Below, one piece after another: positions 35,998 through 46,913 of a stretch of 64,000 nucleotides of DNA. The stretch's first letter is position 1. Each line of letters begins with the position of its first letter. Origin of the DNA: Stenopsyche tienmushanensis (lineage: Eukaryota > Arthropoda > Insecta > Trichoptera > Stenopsychidae); NCBI GenBank assembly GCA_008973525.1, contig WACJ01000517.1, positions 806,001 to 870,000 on the forward strand, read 5' to 3'. The notes beneath the pieces were generated by a model. The model was not told the origin of the DNA. It saw nothing but the letters and a program-made list of their open reading frames with translations, and ran no database searches. The translations under genes and the position numbers were made by a program.

Positions 35998-37260
35998 TTA
36001 ATTACATTTATCATTTAGTAAAATAGAGGAAAATAGGAAATTAAAAAACCTCTTTGCTAACTTATTACTACTATTAATAGATTTGTATAAGAGCAGCTTA
36101 TTGACTGCCAATAGGGCGTTGCATCGCCGGAAAATGGAACCTAGAGCCCCTATGGCTGCCAGCCCGCACCGTCGCGCCCACGACACATGCACTCTCCATT
36201 TGAGCTTGGAGTTCAGAATCACTCTAAGGTATTTAACTCCCCAGTACTAGCGAATGTGTGACCAAATGTTTATTCCTCACCGAGAACAGAATCACTTCGG
36301 TTTTGCCAGTGTTCAGCTTAAGCTTCCATTTGTTGAAATATTTTTGCACCACGATTAGCGATCGGTAAAGGTTCACAGCAATCAATTCGTTGCTACGAGA
36401 ACTGGTAAAATAAGCCGCGTCGTCAGCGTACAGAGCTACGTTCGCCAAGGGAGGCTTTGGGAAGTCACTGATGAAAATATTGAACTGGTGGGGCCCAAGT
36501 ATACTGCCCTGGGGAACACCTGCCGGAATTGACTGGGGGGATGATTGATTATTGTTTAGCATGACTGAGAATTCTCTGTTGCTCAAATAAGATTGAGTAA
36601 TTTTAATTAGATAGGCAGGGAACTTTAACTTTATCATTTTATGTATTATTGCATCGCACCACACCGAATCAAATGGCTTCTCGATATCGAGAAGCACCAT
36701 TACGGTATTTCGTTTCATATTAAAGTTTTGTGAGACATGCTCAATGAGTCTGGTCAATTGTTGAGCCGTAGAGCGATTTTTGCGGAAACCAAATTGATCA
36801 TTATTAATGGCATCAGTGTCAAATGCTTGAAGTCTGCTTAGTATGGCCATTTCAAATAACTTAAATATTTTTGTTATTTGAACGACTACTTTAAATGGCA
36901 GGTTTTCTATAATAACTTTATCAATTGTATCGAAACCCGGGGACTTTTTGCTCTTTAGTTTTCTAATAAATTTTATTATTTCTAAGGGAGTTAACAATTT
37001 AATCTTTAGTGTGTCATTAAGTGAGCCTTCACAGAAAGGCTAACAGCTTTCTTTGTTTTGTTATCGCTCATGTTCTCGAAAATCTTGTGGTTTAAACAGA
37101 AGGTTTCTCCAAGCATGTTGGTCTTTTCTAAATCGGTTTCAGCTATCTTATTATTTTTAACCAAGATAGGAATTCCCATGGCTTTATTAATGAGTGATTT
37201 GACAGTTTTCCAAAGAGAATTATCTGAGGGTTTTAATTTTGATAACTTATTACTCCACAT
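35998..37260 (-). pseudogene. Jockey-type LINE ORF2, reverse transcriptase part
   Basis: The main frame (36997-36233) has KSPGFDTID, QFGFRKNRSTAQQLT, LLDIEKPFDSVW (first catalytic Asp region, with the usual Ala changed to Pro), GVPQGSILGP and the active site YADDAAYF followed by NKWKLKLNTGKTEVILF. Upstream (37260-37006) is the pre-RT linker (SLWKTVKSLINK). Downstream (36222-35998) ILNSKLKWRVHVSWARR belongs to the C-terminal region. A stop and a frameshift separate the three pieces. In life it would copy LINE RNA at the target site. This copy is dead. Confidence 0.9.
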
Positions 37261-37530
37261 ATACGTATTTCTTAATGCAATAGTTAATGCAGTTGATAAT
37301 GGTTTTTATGAATATGCAACAATATTTTTGCTATAGTTTGTTGAGCCTGTTTCTAATTTTGATTTGTCGTTTTAGATTCCACGTGAATTTAATAAAAGAT
37401 GGTTCAACAGTTTCTATTGGGATAAATTTCAGCTTTGGCTTCGAGAATCAGGTTGGAGATTGACTCCACGGCTTCATCAATTTCACTTTCAGTGGTTCCT
37501 AGGACTAATGAAGTTAGTAAGGTTTTGCGA

Positions 37531-38260
37531 TCAAGATAGGATCTTAGTTGGTGCCAGCCTGAACCTGGGTTCCCTTTCGTGTCGGCCTTCCACGGTGAAG
37601 ATCACCGGAAGATGATCGGACGAGAGAGCGTCCATGGTCATCAACCAAGACACGAGCGAGACGTTTCTGGTCAGGTCCAGAGTGGATGAACGTCTGTTGC
37701 TGGATGGGTAGTGTGTGAAGCACTGAAAATGAATTTGAACATTATTTTTCAAGAGAATGATTGCAGGGAGGAGCCCTAACAGTTTTGCTGCAGCAATTCC
37801 ATTCCTGGTGTCTGGCGTTGAAGTCTCCCGCAACCAACACTCTTTCACCCGATCTGAATATTTGTAATAACTCACTCGAATGTAGATCTAAATGAGGCGG
37901 ACTGGACACTGCGATGACTATGAGTTCACTTTTATCCAAGATGATTTGGATGGCAACTGTTTCGAGGCCGTGAAAAGAGGGAGTTCCGACGGTGGAGTGT
38001 ACAATTTCGTTTTTCACGAAAATGGCCACTGCTCCCCTGATTCTGTTCAATCTATCAGTACAATGACAGATGAATCCCGGAATAAAAATATTAATATTTG
38101 GTTTAAGGTATATTTCGATAATTACAGCAATGTCCACTTTTAACGTATGCATTCCGAGAGCCAATTCGTCCACCTTGTGTCTCACACCATGATCGTTCCA
38201 ATTAACAATTTTTAAATTGTTAAAATTTCTAAAGCTTTTGTCCCTAGTTGTATAAGACAT
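37531..38260 (-). pseudogene. Jockey-type LINE ORF2, endonuclease part
   Basis: APE-type endonuclease. The frame from 38260 reads LKIVNWNDHGVRHKVDELA, then GAVAIFVKNEI, then VAGDFNARHQEWN (catalytic Asp/Asn block). A frameshift near 37800 moves to the frame ending at 37531, with SLVSWLMTMDALSSDHLPV (the SDHxP catalytic His block) and EPRFRL. The Asn-Gly-Leu start motif is decayed to NWNDHG. The family nicks target DNA for reverse transcription. Confidence 0.88.
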
Positions 38261-38391
38261 CTAAGTAATTACTGAGGCAGATGACCATTTCCATTTTGTC
38301 TTTACACTAACTTAATTCTACATGTATTTTCTTTAACAACATAAACAATTTAGACATTTCCTGCACTGACACTAGGTTATCTGCACCAGCA

Positions 38392-38995
38392 CTAACGTTT
38401 TCCCGCAGGACAAGACGGGAACCATTCAGGTGGCTCCAGGACGGAGGTCACAGTCCTGCCTCCCAGTCCTGGGAAGTCCTTCACTGCAAAGGTGGGTCCC
38501 AGTGAAAATGTTGCGGCGTGGGTTTTCGCCTTTCTCGTTTTCCGAAGCGAGTTGACGCATTGGTTGCACTCCAGGCACTCTTTATCGTTGGCTGCATGAG
38601 CGCCTCCGCAGGTGCAACACTCTGGAGTCATGTTTCTTTGCCTTTTTTCGGACATTCGTTGGAGCTGTGGGGCTGGTTGTAACGCACACAGTGCTCCACT
38701 CTGAAGCAGTTTCTGGCTGCGTGCCTGAACTCCTGGCATCTGAAGCATTGCATCACATGTGCAGAAGATGACCTTGAAGTAGACCTTGTCCCTCAAGGTC
38801 GATTGAGATCTCTTCTGGATCAATTTTAGGTAGTCCATGAATGACAGACTTGATTTCTCTATCTGTTTCCAGCGAGAAGGTGTGAAAGTAGCGATTTACG
38901 CCTGCTTTTTTGAGTTCGCTCACCAGACGAATGTAGTCCTCGAGACGTTCGCACTGGACTGAGCAGTTATTATTTCTGTTTAGTCCAATAATATT
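38392..38995 (-). pseudogene. Jockey-type LINE ORF1 (gag-like), C-terminal part
   Basis: The pre-C2HC domain starts at VQCERLEDYIRLVSELKKAG and continues RYFHTFSLETDREIKSVIHG. After a frameshift near 38760 the zinc knuckles follow: CFRCQEFRHAARNC (CX2CX4HX4C), a second knuckle with one Cys changed to Tyr (CVRYNQPHSSNEC), and CCTCGGAHAANDKEC in yet another frame. ORF1 proteins bind LINE RNA. The N-terminal half is missing. Confidence 0.82.
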
Positions 38996-38999
38996 TCTG

Positions 39000-39313
39000 T
39001 TAACACATTGGCGCCGGGGGATGCGGAATCCGCGTGATCGATAATCTTTGTATTGGAGCGGGGGACGCGTAATCCGCGTGATCAATAAACTTTGTATTGG
39101 AGCGGGGGACGCGGAATCCTTTAGTTTCTTTAATTATCAATATACTATAATATTCTAAATATCATTATGATTCTATTAACATAAATTTTATCAAAATCGG
39201 TTCATTTGTTTCAAAGTTATGTTAAATTTACCAAATCCACTGTTTTTTCCTACTGTTGACCCTGTTTTTTTGGCGTTTTTTGCTATGATTTGACCCCGGC
39301 AGCAATGTGTTAA
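39000..39313. mobile_element. Short TTAA-flanked MITE, 314 bp
   Basis: Left end TTAACACATTGGCGCCGGGG; right end read inward TTAACACATTGCTGCCGGGG, matching at 18 of 20 positions, with TTAA at both outer borders (39000-39003, 39310-39313). The size and ends suit a piggyBac-derived MITE. It contains a ~45-bp tandem repeat. It sits exactly at the truncated 5' end of the LINE. Confidence 0.8.
39011..39118. repeat. Tandem repeat, ~45-bp unit
   Basis: Two full units and a partial third each start GCG(C)CGGGGGAYGCG and contain AATCCGCGTGATCRATAA and CTTTGTATTGGA. It lies at one end of the MITE. Confidence 0.8.
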
Positions 39314-39479
39314 TAACTACCACTTTGGTTGCTTATGATTTGCATATTTGTACAAATCAACTAACAAATTTGAGAGTGTAATCCGGCAGTAACATTTTCC
39401 AAAATTATTCATAATATTTCACATTTATTAATAGAAGTGATTACATTTCCACACTTTTTGTCGAGCAGTGTTACACATA

Positions 39480-41150
39480 TTAAAATAATAGTAAAATATT
39501 TTCAAACTCCAATATCACAAGTTCAGCCCGTAATTCTGTCAGCAACTGAAATTAGTTTCAAGGCCATTTATATATGAACCATTTTATAGCAATAATGAAT
39601 ATTTTTAAACTCACCATATTAACTTTATTTTCAAACTGTTCTTCTGTATTCCGTATCAGAATATTAAATATTTCTTTCAGAAATTTTATTCTGAATGGTG
39701 CCGAATCTCCTTTTAAAGGTTATCTAAATTAACTGAATTCCTTTCAATGCTTGGACATTCCGACAAGATTTTTATTTATGCTTAAATCTAATTGTAGTAA
39801 GCTCGATGCCAAGTCTTTCTCCAAATCAAATAAAGATATTTCTTTCACATTTTTCAAGAGATTTTCAATTATGTTCTCATGATGTAAATCATTTTTTCCT
39901 TCAATAACTAATATTTCTGGATTAGGCATTTCAAAATTATTCTGAAAAATTAAAAAAATAGTCTTCAAATTAAATGACAATTAATGATATTTCATTATTA
40001 TAAAAACATAAAATAATTGAAATTGAACTTCATCTAGTTTTAGATAATTATGAATACTAACAAGATTCCCCTTGTTAATTTTTAATATTGCATTGGAAGC
40101 AATTATGAGAAGCACTGGCAGATTGGGACATCCATATTCATCGAACAATAAGGTGATACACCTAGCCTTTGCAAGACGACATTGACATTGTCGCTAAATC
40201 GACAGTGTCGACGATAAAACTATTGATGGGGTCCGAGATTCGAATCACCTAGGATCCATCCTCCCAGAGAACTTAATGACTGAAGAATAACCTCCAGGAT
40301 TCAACAAGGCAATCACTGCTCCCATGGACTGAAAAATATTTCAAATAAAAAATCATTATCAATGAAAACAAATATTAAAATATGATAAGTCGGTAGTAGC
40401 CGGTAGCCTTTGGGAAGTTCAAGAGAAAAATGTTTGCTCTTAGACTTCTTAATTTTTGTATTTAAACTCAGTACAACTAAAATTCCATCAATCACCAAAT
40501 GTTACAATAAATTCAAAACGGCCAGTGGTACAATTACTAAAAATGTGTAGTCGACAACAGCAACAAGTTTGAATCAATTACTTTGTTTAATTGTCACTAG
40601 AGAATTTAACTCAATATCGAGTAATAATCTAGTATCTGTATATTTTAACTTAATATTTATATAAATTTCAGACACTACCTTAAATGGAGAATCCAATACG
40701 ATGTTTGGTGATTTTTTGTCGTCTGAGTCCTCCATACTCGTAGACTCGCCTTTGACAGCAAACACATTCAGTGCTACCAACGTTAAAATTCCCACACTAA
40801 TTTCAATAACCTTCAAACTGACGTTCCTTATTGATTGTTTGGCAATGTTCTTTTTTTTAAATAATGTAAATTCAATAGCTGAGATAGGATCTAAATCACA
40901 ATATGAAAGAATTAAAATTAATCATTCACTGATAACTGTTTTTTTTTTAATATTTTGAGTCGTCGTTTTGATAAAACTAAAATATTTCTTACGTTTCTAA
41001 CGTTTTAAATTTTTTTAAAGAAAATTATTCTTATTTTGGGAATATAAGACTCCACAATAAACAATTAAATTGTCTCGCTTTAATACTTACGTCAATTCGT
41101 TGTTTAATAAGTCGGCTACAGATTCTTGGTTTGGCAGCACTGTCTGTCAT
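39480..41150 (-). pseudogene. Broken multi-exon gene for a protein with one membrane-like segment
   Basis: Minus-strand exons are inferred from frames plus splice sites. Exon A, 41150-41091, runs from ATG (MTDSAAKPRICSRLIKQRID) to GTAAGT. Exon B, 40890-40679, has a hydrophobic segment VIEISVGILTLVALNVFAV about 35 residues in, then an acidic stretch, ending AAG|GTAGTG. Exon C, 40328-40062, follows TTTTTCAG, contains ITLLFDEYGCPNLPVLLI, and has two in-frame stops. Exon D, 39941-39615, follows TTTTTCAG, contains IENLLKNVKEISLFDLEKDL, has three stops, and ends ATG|GTGAGT. Exon E, 39545-39480, follows ATTTCAG, LLTELRAELVILEFENI plus stop. Phases C-D-E agree; A to B does not. Coding-like residues between the stops suggest a recently decayed helical protein of about 300 residues. 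I do not recognise it; an armadillo-type ER protein such as SIL1 crossed my mind but is unsupported. Confidence 0.5.
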
Positions 41151-41461
41151 TTTTAATAAGCGCTAATAGTGATTTTCTTGAACAGGAAATACTTAATTAT
41201 TCTTTTTCCAACTTAATATAAACTCATTATTCCATTTTTTAACATCCATTTTAAAAAAAATGTATACACAATGCATTGGTTTCTATAATTTGAATTTAAT
41301 AAGATCACAATGGAAAGTTTATGAAAATCTCAGCATTAGAGCTGTATCGTTAATTTGTACTATTAATATGAGTTTAAGCTTAAAACATCTTTGATCAGCC
41401 CTTTTCTTGCTAAATGTTCTTTATTTATTTGTCCCTTAAATTTGTCTCTATAACACTTACT

Positions 41462-41603
41462 CAGAGGTTATGCTACCTTCAATATCGAGCTAATGAAGAA
41501 GTAATTGTATGATACAGACGAAATGAATGTAATCCCTTCCTATGAATGGATATTAAAGAGGCCTATAGTTCCACAGTGAACTTTTTGTGGCTGCACTATG
41601 ATG
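41462..41603 (+). repeat. Retroposon 3' end with (ATG)n tail
   Basis: Nearly the same as 25968-26114, including ACAGACGAAATG, CCTATGAATGGATATT and a closing ATGATGATG. It is a 5'-truncated copy of the retroposon inserted in hAT copy 2. Confidence 0.8.
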
Positions 41604-41644
41604 ATGACTGTTCTCATCATTCTTGCAATCTGTGCAAGAATCAA

Positions 41645-41827
41645 TCAAAAAGATTCTTGCACAAATTCGGTCAATATCTGAAGGAATGTAAAATAGAAAA
41701 ATTGAAATACTAAATATCCTCCTACATTCATTTTTCTGTGTTTCAACGTAAGGACAGCTCTAACTGTATTCTCCATAAATCCGTATGAAAATGCTTGCGC
41801 TGCTAGATTTGTTGAATGTTCACACAT
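41645..41827 (-). other. Possible exon or short frame, unrecognised
   Basis: A 60-codon frame includes LAAQAFSYGFMENTVRAVLT and then turns hydrophobic (VFQFFYFTFL). A donor-like AAT|GTAGGA and a pyrimidine-rich CCTTCAG acceptor-like site lie inside. It is about 500 bp upstream of the broken gene on the same strand. It may be an exon of that or a neighbouring gene, or chance. Confidence 0.25.
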
Positions 41828-43714
41828 TAAGGATTGATTAATTCAAATGTTTGTTTATTCATTTCTAACAGATGCCCATATCCTTATTCGTTATATATAC
41901 ACAAACTCGATTACGTCACATCTGTTAAATATCCAGCTTTGATTTTAAAACTGCTTCCATTTATTATGATTAAATCGGTTTAAAATATTGACATATTGTG
42001 TAGGTCTTTAGTTCATTTGATTCAAGTCAAATCACAAATTTCTAATAACATCAATATATTACTTAAGATGGTTTGGCTCACGTCATTATTTTGAATCACG
42101 ACAGTCAGTGGAGAGTTAGCTTTAGTTCAGAGCAGTAGTCTTAGTTTAGCTTAAGTTGTTAGATTTAAGTCTTTGAGTTTAAGTCGTCGTGTTAAGTCTT
42201 TGTTTTACGATTCCATTTTAAGTTGAACTATTTTATATCTTGAGAGCCGCTTACGCCTTGTCTTCTATTGTACAGATTTCATGCTACCATATAATTTAAC
42301 TAGAAAATTATTAAAAATGTATACTTGAAGATGTTTATTATGATTATAATAGCACTTAGTTGAAGAAATTCAACAAAAATGTATAAGATGTTTATGTTTA
42401 AGTTGTACATTCTAAAATGTCATCAAAATATTAATTAAGTCTTTTTATTCATCCTGAAACCACACTGGTAGCATTCAAACAAAGAATTTTCCCAGGTTTC
42501 TGTGATCTTTCTTTTCTGAAACAGGTTTTTCCTAGTTTTGTAATAAAACCAATAGGTTCCCCCATTCCCCATTATTCCAAACATTCTTTAGCGAAATGTA
42601 AAGTTTTCCCACTTGTTAATTTTCAAATCCAAAACTATAACAATAGCAGGAATAGGGGTTTAGTTAACTATATCAATTGATTTTTTAAAAAAATGGCATA
42701 GTTAAAATAAAAGTCATTTTCTCGTTATTGAAGAAATTTGTAAAATGTGTTTTTGTGTCAATATTTATCAATGAAGTAGAATTAAAATACACACATATTA
42801 TTAGAAAAAGTTTATTTATTGTATAGCAGTATAATCAATAGAAGAAATATATAAAATGTATACATTAAAAAAATAAAAAATAAAACTGAAAAATACAATT
42901 ATTAAATAATTAATATGGTACATCCATTAAATCTGTTAATGTAATAGCAAGCCTTTCAAAATGTTTAGTTTTTGAGAAACATTTTGTCAAATATTTTAAT
43001 GAAAATAATCAAACATTGAAACTTTTAGAATTATTCTTTAAGCTCTGGGTTTAAAGGCATGTTTTATTAAAGATTTATTACATTAACTGGTTATACTTAT
43101 AAGTGCTGAGCTAATAGACTAATAGAATCTCAATTATAATCACATCCATTTTAAACATATTAATAATGTAATAAAAATGAATTAGGAAACAAATGACTAC
43201 ATGCATTTTATAAATATTCTCAATTCAAAAATGTTTTAAACAAATTGTATAACCCTATTTATTAGATATGATTAATCAATTAAATGTGCTTAAACAGTTT
43301 ACACAATTCAATATTAACACATTTAATTAATAAGTCTATTTATAATTAAAATATTATTTTGTTGTAAAAATTGTACTCTTGGCATTCTTATGCCTATCGT
43401 AAAAATCCCTATAGACTAAATAAAACACCATGTAAATCAAGCCAAATATAAATTAGTTTCTCACATTACGTTTTTTATTATATAGTATTCCTTTAAATAA
43501 AAAAGAAATGCAGATTTGCAAAAATATGTAAAAAGTGAATTTGGTATTGAACTTATGTTATTCTTAAACGTAAAAACAAGGTGGAATTCATTGACTCCCA
43601 TGATTGAGAGATTTCTTAAATTTAAAACTGCATTAAAAGATCATTGATTGATTTGAAAATGGACCATATTTGGAACAAATCGAATATTATCGTAATGAGA
43701 ACAATTTTTAATTA
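41828..43714. other. Non-coding AT-rich stretch
   Basis: No gene is supported. At 42090-42240 repeated TTAAGTC/TTTAAGT words occur beside a TCAGTGGAGAG word, like the start region of an LTR, but there are no ends or primer site to support that. Confidence 0.4.
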
Positions 43715-44126
43715 GGACCTATTCCCCCTTCCAGTATATGTAAAAGGCGGTTCAAAATGTTTCAACCCTGAAACATCCAATTAAAAAACAGCTTTGAAAG
43801 GACCTATTCCCCCTTCCGGTAAATGTAAAAGGTGGTTCAAAATGTTTCAACCCTGAAACATCCAATTAAAAAACAGCTTTGAAAGGACCTATTCCCCCTT
43901 CCGGTAAATGTAAAAGGTGGTTCAAAATGTTTCAACCCTGAAACATCCAATTAAAAAACAGCTTTGAAAGGACCTATTCCCCCTTCCGGTAAATATAAAA
44001 TGTGATTCAAAATGTTTCAACCTTGAAACGTCCAATTAAAAAACAACTCTGAAAGAACTTATTCCCCCTTCCAGTAAATATAAAAGGTGATTCAAAATGT
44101 TTCAACCCTGAAACATCCAATAAAAA
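43715..44126. repeat. Tandem repeat array, 85-bp unit, about 4.8 copies
   Basis: Units start at 43715, 43800, 43885, 43970 and 44055. Each begins GGACCTATTCCCCCTTCC and contains GTTCAAAATGTTTCAACC and CATCCAATTAAAAAACAGC. The inner units are almost identical and the last is more diverged. It abuts a piggyBac relic at 44127, possibly as its subterminal repeats. Confidence 0.92.
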
Positions 44127-44352
44127 ATTCATTCTACATGGGTGGATTTTACTTATGAGGATAATTACTGCTTTATATATTTGCACACAGAAGGAAAACA
44201 TAAGGATTGTGTTGAGTGCTCTAACAGAAAAATAAAAGATGAAAGAAAAAAAAACATGCTATTATTGCAAAACCATCGCTCATAAATGCCAACGACTCAC
44301 CGGCGCGTCGCATTTGTACGCGCTGATGAGTCCGTGGCAATTAAAAGGTTAA
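44127..44352 (+). pseudogene. piggyBac relic: N- and C-terminal pieces joined, with 3' end
   Basis: TWVDFTYEDNYC, matching the SWVDVTNEDNYY region near residue 135 of the 58-kb transposase, runs directly into FIYLHTEGKHKDCVECSNRK, its C-terminal zinc-binding region near residue 608. So an internal deletion removed the catalytic core. A frameshift follows in the A-run before CYYCKT. The element probably ends at TTAA 44349-44352 after a stem-loop. Such internal-deletion derivatives are the usual origin of TTAA MITEs. Confidence 0.7.
44287..44339. other. Subterminal stem-loop of the piggyBac relic
   Basis: TGCCAACGACTCACCGGCGCGT and its inverted partner ACGCGCTGATGAGTCCGTGGCA pair at about 18 of 22 positions, 10 bp before the TTAA end. 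Subterminal inverted repeats are transposase-binding features in piggyBac elements. Confidence 0.6.
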
Positions 44353-44829
44353 CGCTAGATTTACCAGACCAGTCATTTTGACTGGTCGTGCAATTTCAAT
44401 TCAAAATTCCTACTATATTACACATTTTTTTTCAGAAATGATATTATGGCTTTTGTAGCTATAATTTGAGAGTACGTTTTATAAACTTAATGTTATTTTA
44501 TATACATTAGTAACAAATATAATTTTTGTTGTTTACATTTATACCAGTACCAGTCAAAATGACAGGTTGTGTTTGTATGAAAAAATGTATGATTTTGGGA
44601 ATCATGAGACTGATGCAGTACATATAGCACTTTTTCTTATAAACAAGATTTTATAGTGATTGTGAGCCCCTAAAAATGTCAAAAAAAGCAAAACTTTCTA
44701 CGTATTTAGAAAATGCAATGTTATGTACCCCTTCGATGTGATTGTATCACGCATTTATTTATATTCAATCGTACTGCGTGCCCACCCACATCTTTTCCAA
44801 TCCTAAACACCTGCCACCTATTTTCCCAT
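44353..44829 (+). mobile_element. Possible 5' end of another piggyBac-like element
   Basis: Directly after TTAA (44349-44352) comes CGCTAGATTTACC and a perfect short hairpin GACCAGTCATTTTGACTGGTC at 44366-44386, with GTCAAAATGAC-type words again near 44553. This is the style of piggyBac-like 5' termini. A frame starting MSKKAKLSTYLENAML near 44676 stops quickly. No right end is identified. Confidence 0.4.
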
Positions 44830-45260
44830 ACATCCCTTAAGTTTCTCTCATGTCTTACGATCTCTATACAAGCCATAATTTCACCACCTTATGACTCCTT
44901 GTCCCAATATTGCATTTGCATCCCTTTAGTTTTTTCTCATGTCATACGATTTCTATGCAAGCCATAGTTCACCATTTTATGGCCCTTTGTCTTTATATTG
45001 CATTGCATCCCTTTAGCTTTTCTCATGTCATACGACTTCTATGCAAACCATAATTTCACCACCTTATGACCCTTTGTCTTTATATTGCATTGCATCCCTT
45101 TAGTCCTTTCCCATGTCATACGATTTTGATGCAAGCCATAGTTCACCATTTTATGGCCCTTTGTCTTTATATTGCATTGCATCCCTACAGTCTTTCCCCA
45201 TGTCATATGATTCCTATGCAAGCCATAATTACAACACTTTATTACATCCCTTAAACCTTT
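44830..45260. repeat. Tandem repeat array, ~86-bp unit, about 5 copies
   Basis: Units contain GCATCCCTTTAGYYTTTCYC, ATGTCATACGAYTTCTATGC and CTTTGTCTTTATATTGCATT. They start near 44830, 44917, 45003, 45090 and 45178. The sequence is unrelated to the 85-bp array at 43715, although the period is nearly the same. Confidence 0.9.
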
Positions 45261-45399
45261 CTCACGCCACGCAACCACCATAAAAACGCATTTGGTTGCA
45301 ATTCTGTTATCTATCCTTCGCATCTACTGCCGGACGCATAGCAATCCCTTAACCCTCGTCGCATTGTTTGACTCTTCTCGGTCATTACAATGACAGGAT

Positions 45400-45919
45400 T
45401 TATTAACAAGTTTCATTGCCTCTCTCACTAAAATTCACCTGTCTTTGTCTTCCCAAACCTGTGTGATCAGGCTCTCGTGCCACTGTTGGGCACCTCTATG
45501 ACCACACCCTCAAGACACGTAATGCCCTTTCCAAACACCCTTATTGGCTAACCAATTGAACTTACCCTTTCCCCAACTTCCAGGTTCACAGTCCTTATAT
45601 ACCCAGTCGGATCCCCGACCAACACAGACTTCTCCGACTCTGATTCGATTCTTGTTTATTATTCGAATCCTTGCTTGTTCTCATTTTCAATTCTCAATCT
45701 TCATTTGTGGTATAAATCGTAGACAGTGTTACTTGTGTTATAAATCATATATGTGTGTTCTATAAATCCTTGTGTATTACTGTTATAAATCGTAAACGGT
45801 ATTACGTGTGTATGAATTCAAATAAAACCTAATCACAGTGCATAGTCAAGTTTTACTAAAATAACCTTTGCAACTATCTTATCCTCATCAACCTGCCTAC
45901 ACAGAAAACTCATAATAAA
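45400..45919 (+). mobile_element. Putative 5' LTR of a Ty3/gypsy element
   Basis: The LTR is inferred from its downstream border. A TATA-like TTATATACCC is at 45595-45604, AATAAA is at 45821-45826, and the LTR is followed directly by the primer-binding site at 45922. The left border is not determined; 45400 is a guess. TTAACCCTCGTCGC at 45349 may be a separate piggyBac-type border. No matching 3' LTR is seen in the window. Confidence 0.5.
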
Positions 45920-45921
45920 AT

Positions 45922-45991
45922 TGGCGCAGCCGGTAGGATTTCCCTGTCCAGCCCGCTGTCCGCAACATATTTTTGGCGCAGCCGGTAGGAT
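45922..45991 (+). promoter_or_regulatory. Duplicated tRNA-Ser-type primer-binding site
   Basis: TGGCGCAGCCGGTAGGAT occurs at 45922-45939 and again at 45974-45991. It closely resembles the primer site of the 17.6/297 group (TGGCGCAGTCGGTAGGAT), which pairs with the 3' end of tRNA-Ser to prime reverse transcription. A 52-bp tandem duplication created the second copy. Confidence 0.75.
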
Positions 45992-46913
45992 TTGCAGAAA
46001 AACAGGAGACGTCTACAGAGAATCCATCTTCTTCGCCGTAGCCGTATCCTGGTGAATTCCAATTCTTTAACTTCTGCACGATCCGTCAGTCACGCGGCCG
46101 CTCGGGTCGGGTGCAGATGTAATTGTACGTCGCTCTTGTACTTGTGCTTCGCGCGATCTTTGAGCGTATTCGCGCTTGTCTTTCGTGTCGTTTTCGTGCT
46201 TATCGGTTAATTCTGTGTGTGTGCGTGGCCTACGGAAATCGGTGTTGGCATCGTGCATGATTTTTGATTGATAAATCGCCTAAAACATCGCGAAATCCGT
46301 GCATCATACTTAGAGACGTCCCGAAATAAAAATCGTAATCTCGCGCCGGTAACTGTCAAATAGAAATTAATACACGACAAAGTGTCTCTCCGGCCGCTAA
46401 AATCAGTAAATACACATCCGCTTTCTGCACACGGAAATTAAATTCACTCATTTAGCAGAGTGCCCATCCGGCGCTTTCTTTCAAAATTCAAACACGGTAA
46501 ACAAACGGAACACGTGGCGAGCACGAGTTTGCCCCGTCGAGGCAACGTCGCAAAAAATCCGCTTTGTCTTTTGTCGTTGTCCTTAGAGGCTGTAATTTCC
46601 CGTTAAGCCTCTCTCGCAAAGAGAAAGCTATAAAATCCTATTGTTCTGCGTCCCCGTGCGCTTGCGACGGTCGGCAATACAAGGGGGCGGTGCCTTCTCC
46701 GCTGGTCTCCAATCCGGCGACAGCTCGGCTCATAGCGCTCAGCTGCGAAATCAGCTGATCAACACGACGGCCATTACTGTCCAGGGAATCTGGCTGGACA
46801 ACTGACATAAAGGTAATCCTGTTGGACTTCTCGACCGGCTCTGATCCCTTAGCATTCCCATAGGATTTTCGCAATCGTCCCGCGCCTTTATTTATCGGCA
46901 ACCACACACAACG
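45992..46913 (+). other. Leader and 5' UTR-like sequence of the R1-clade LINE
   Basis: GC-richer than most of the window and closed in all frames for long products. It lies between the Ty3 primer site and the LINE ORF1. Part is probably Ty3 leader and the rest LINE 5' UTR; I cannot place the junction. Confidence 0.35.

Larger units (their letters stand above)
35865..38995 (-). mobile_element. Degenerate jockey-type LINE
   Basis: Minus-strand order is ORF1 (to 38392), endonuclease (38260-37531), linker and reverse transcriptase (37260-36233), a C-terminal tail (36222-35998) and an A-rich 3' region with CAAATAAAGG (polyadenylation-like) near 35870. This is the layout of the jockey clade. It is 5'-truncated at about 38995 within ORF1 and carries at least four frameshifts. 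A TTAA MITE abuts the truncated 5' end. Confidence 0.85.

Noticed and set aside
42090..42250. LTR-like start with TTAAGT-rich repeats
   Set aside because: No second LTR, primer site, polypurine tract or target duplication is visible.
43715..44126. CRISPR-like array
   Set aside because: The units are contiguous 85-bp tandem repeats without unique spacers, in insect-like DNA.
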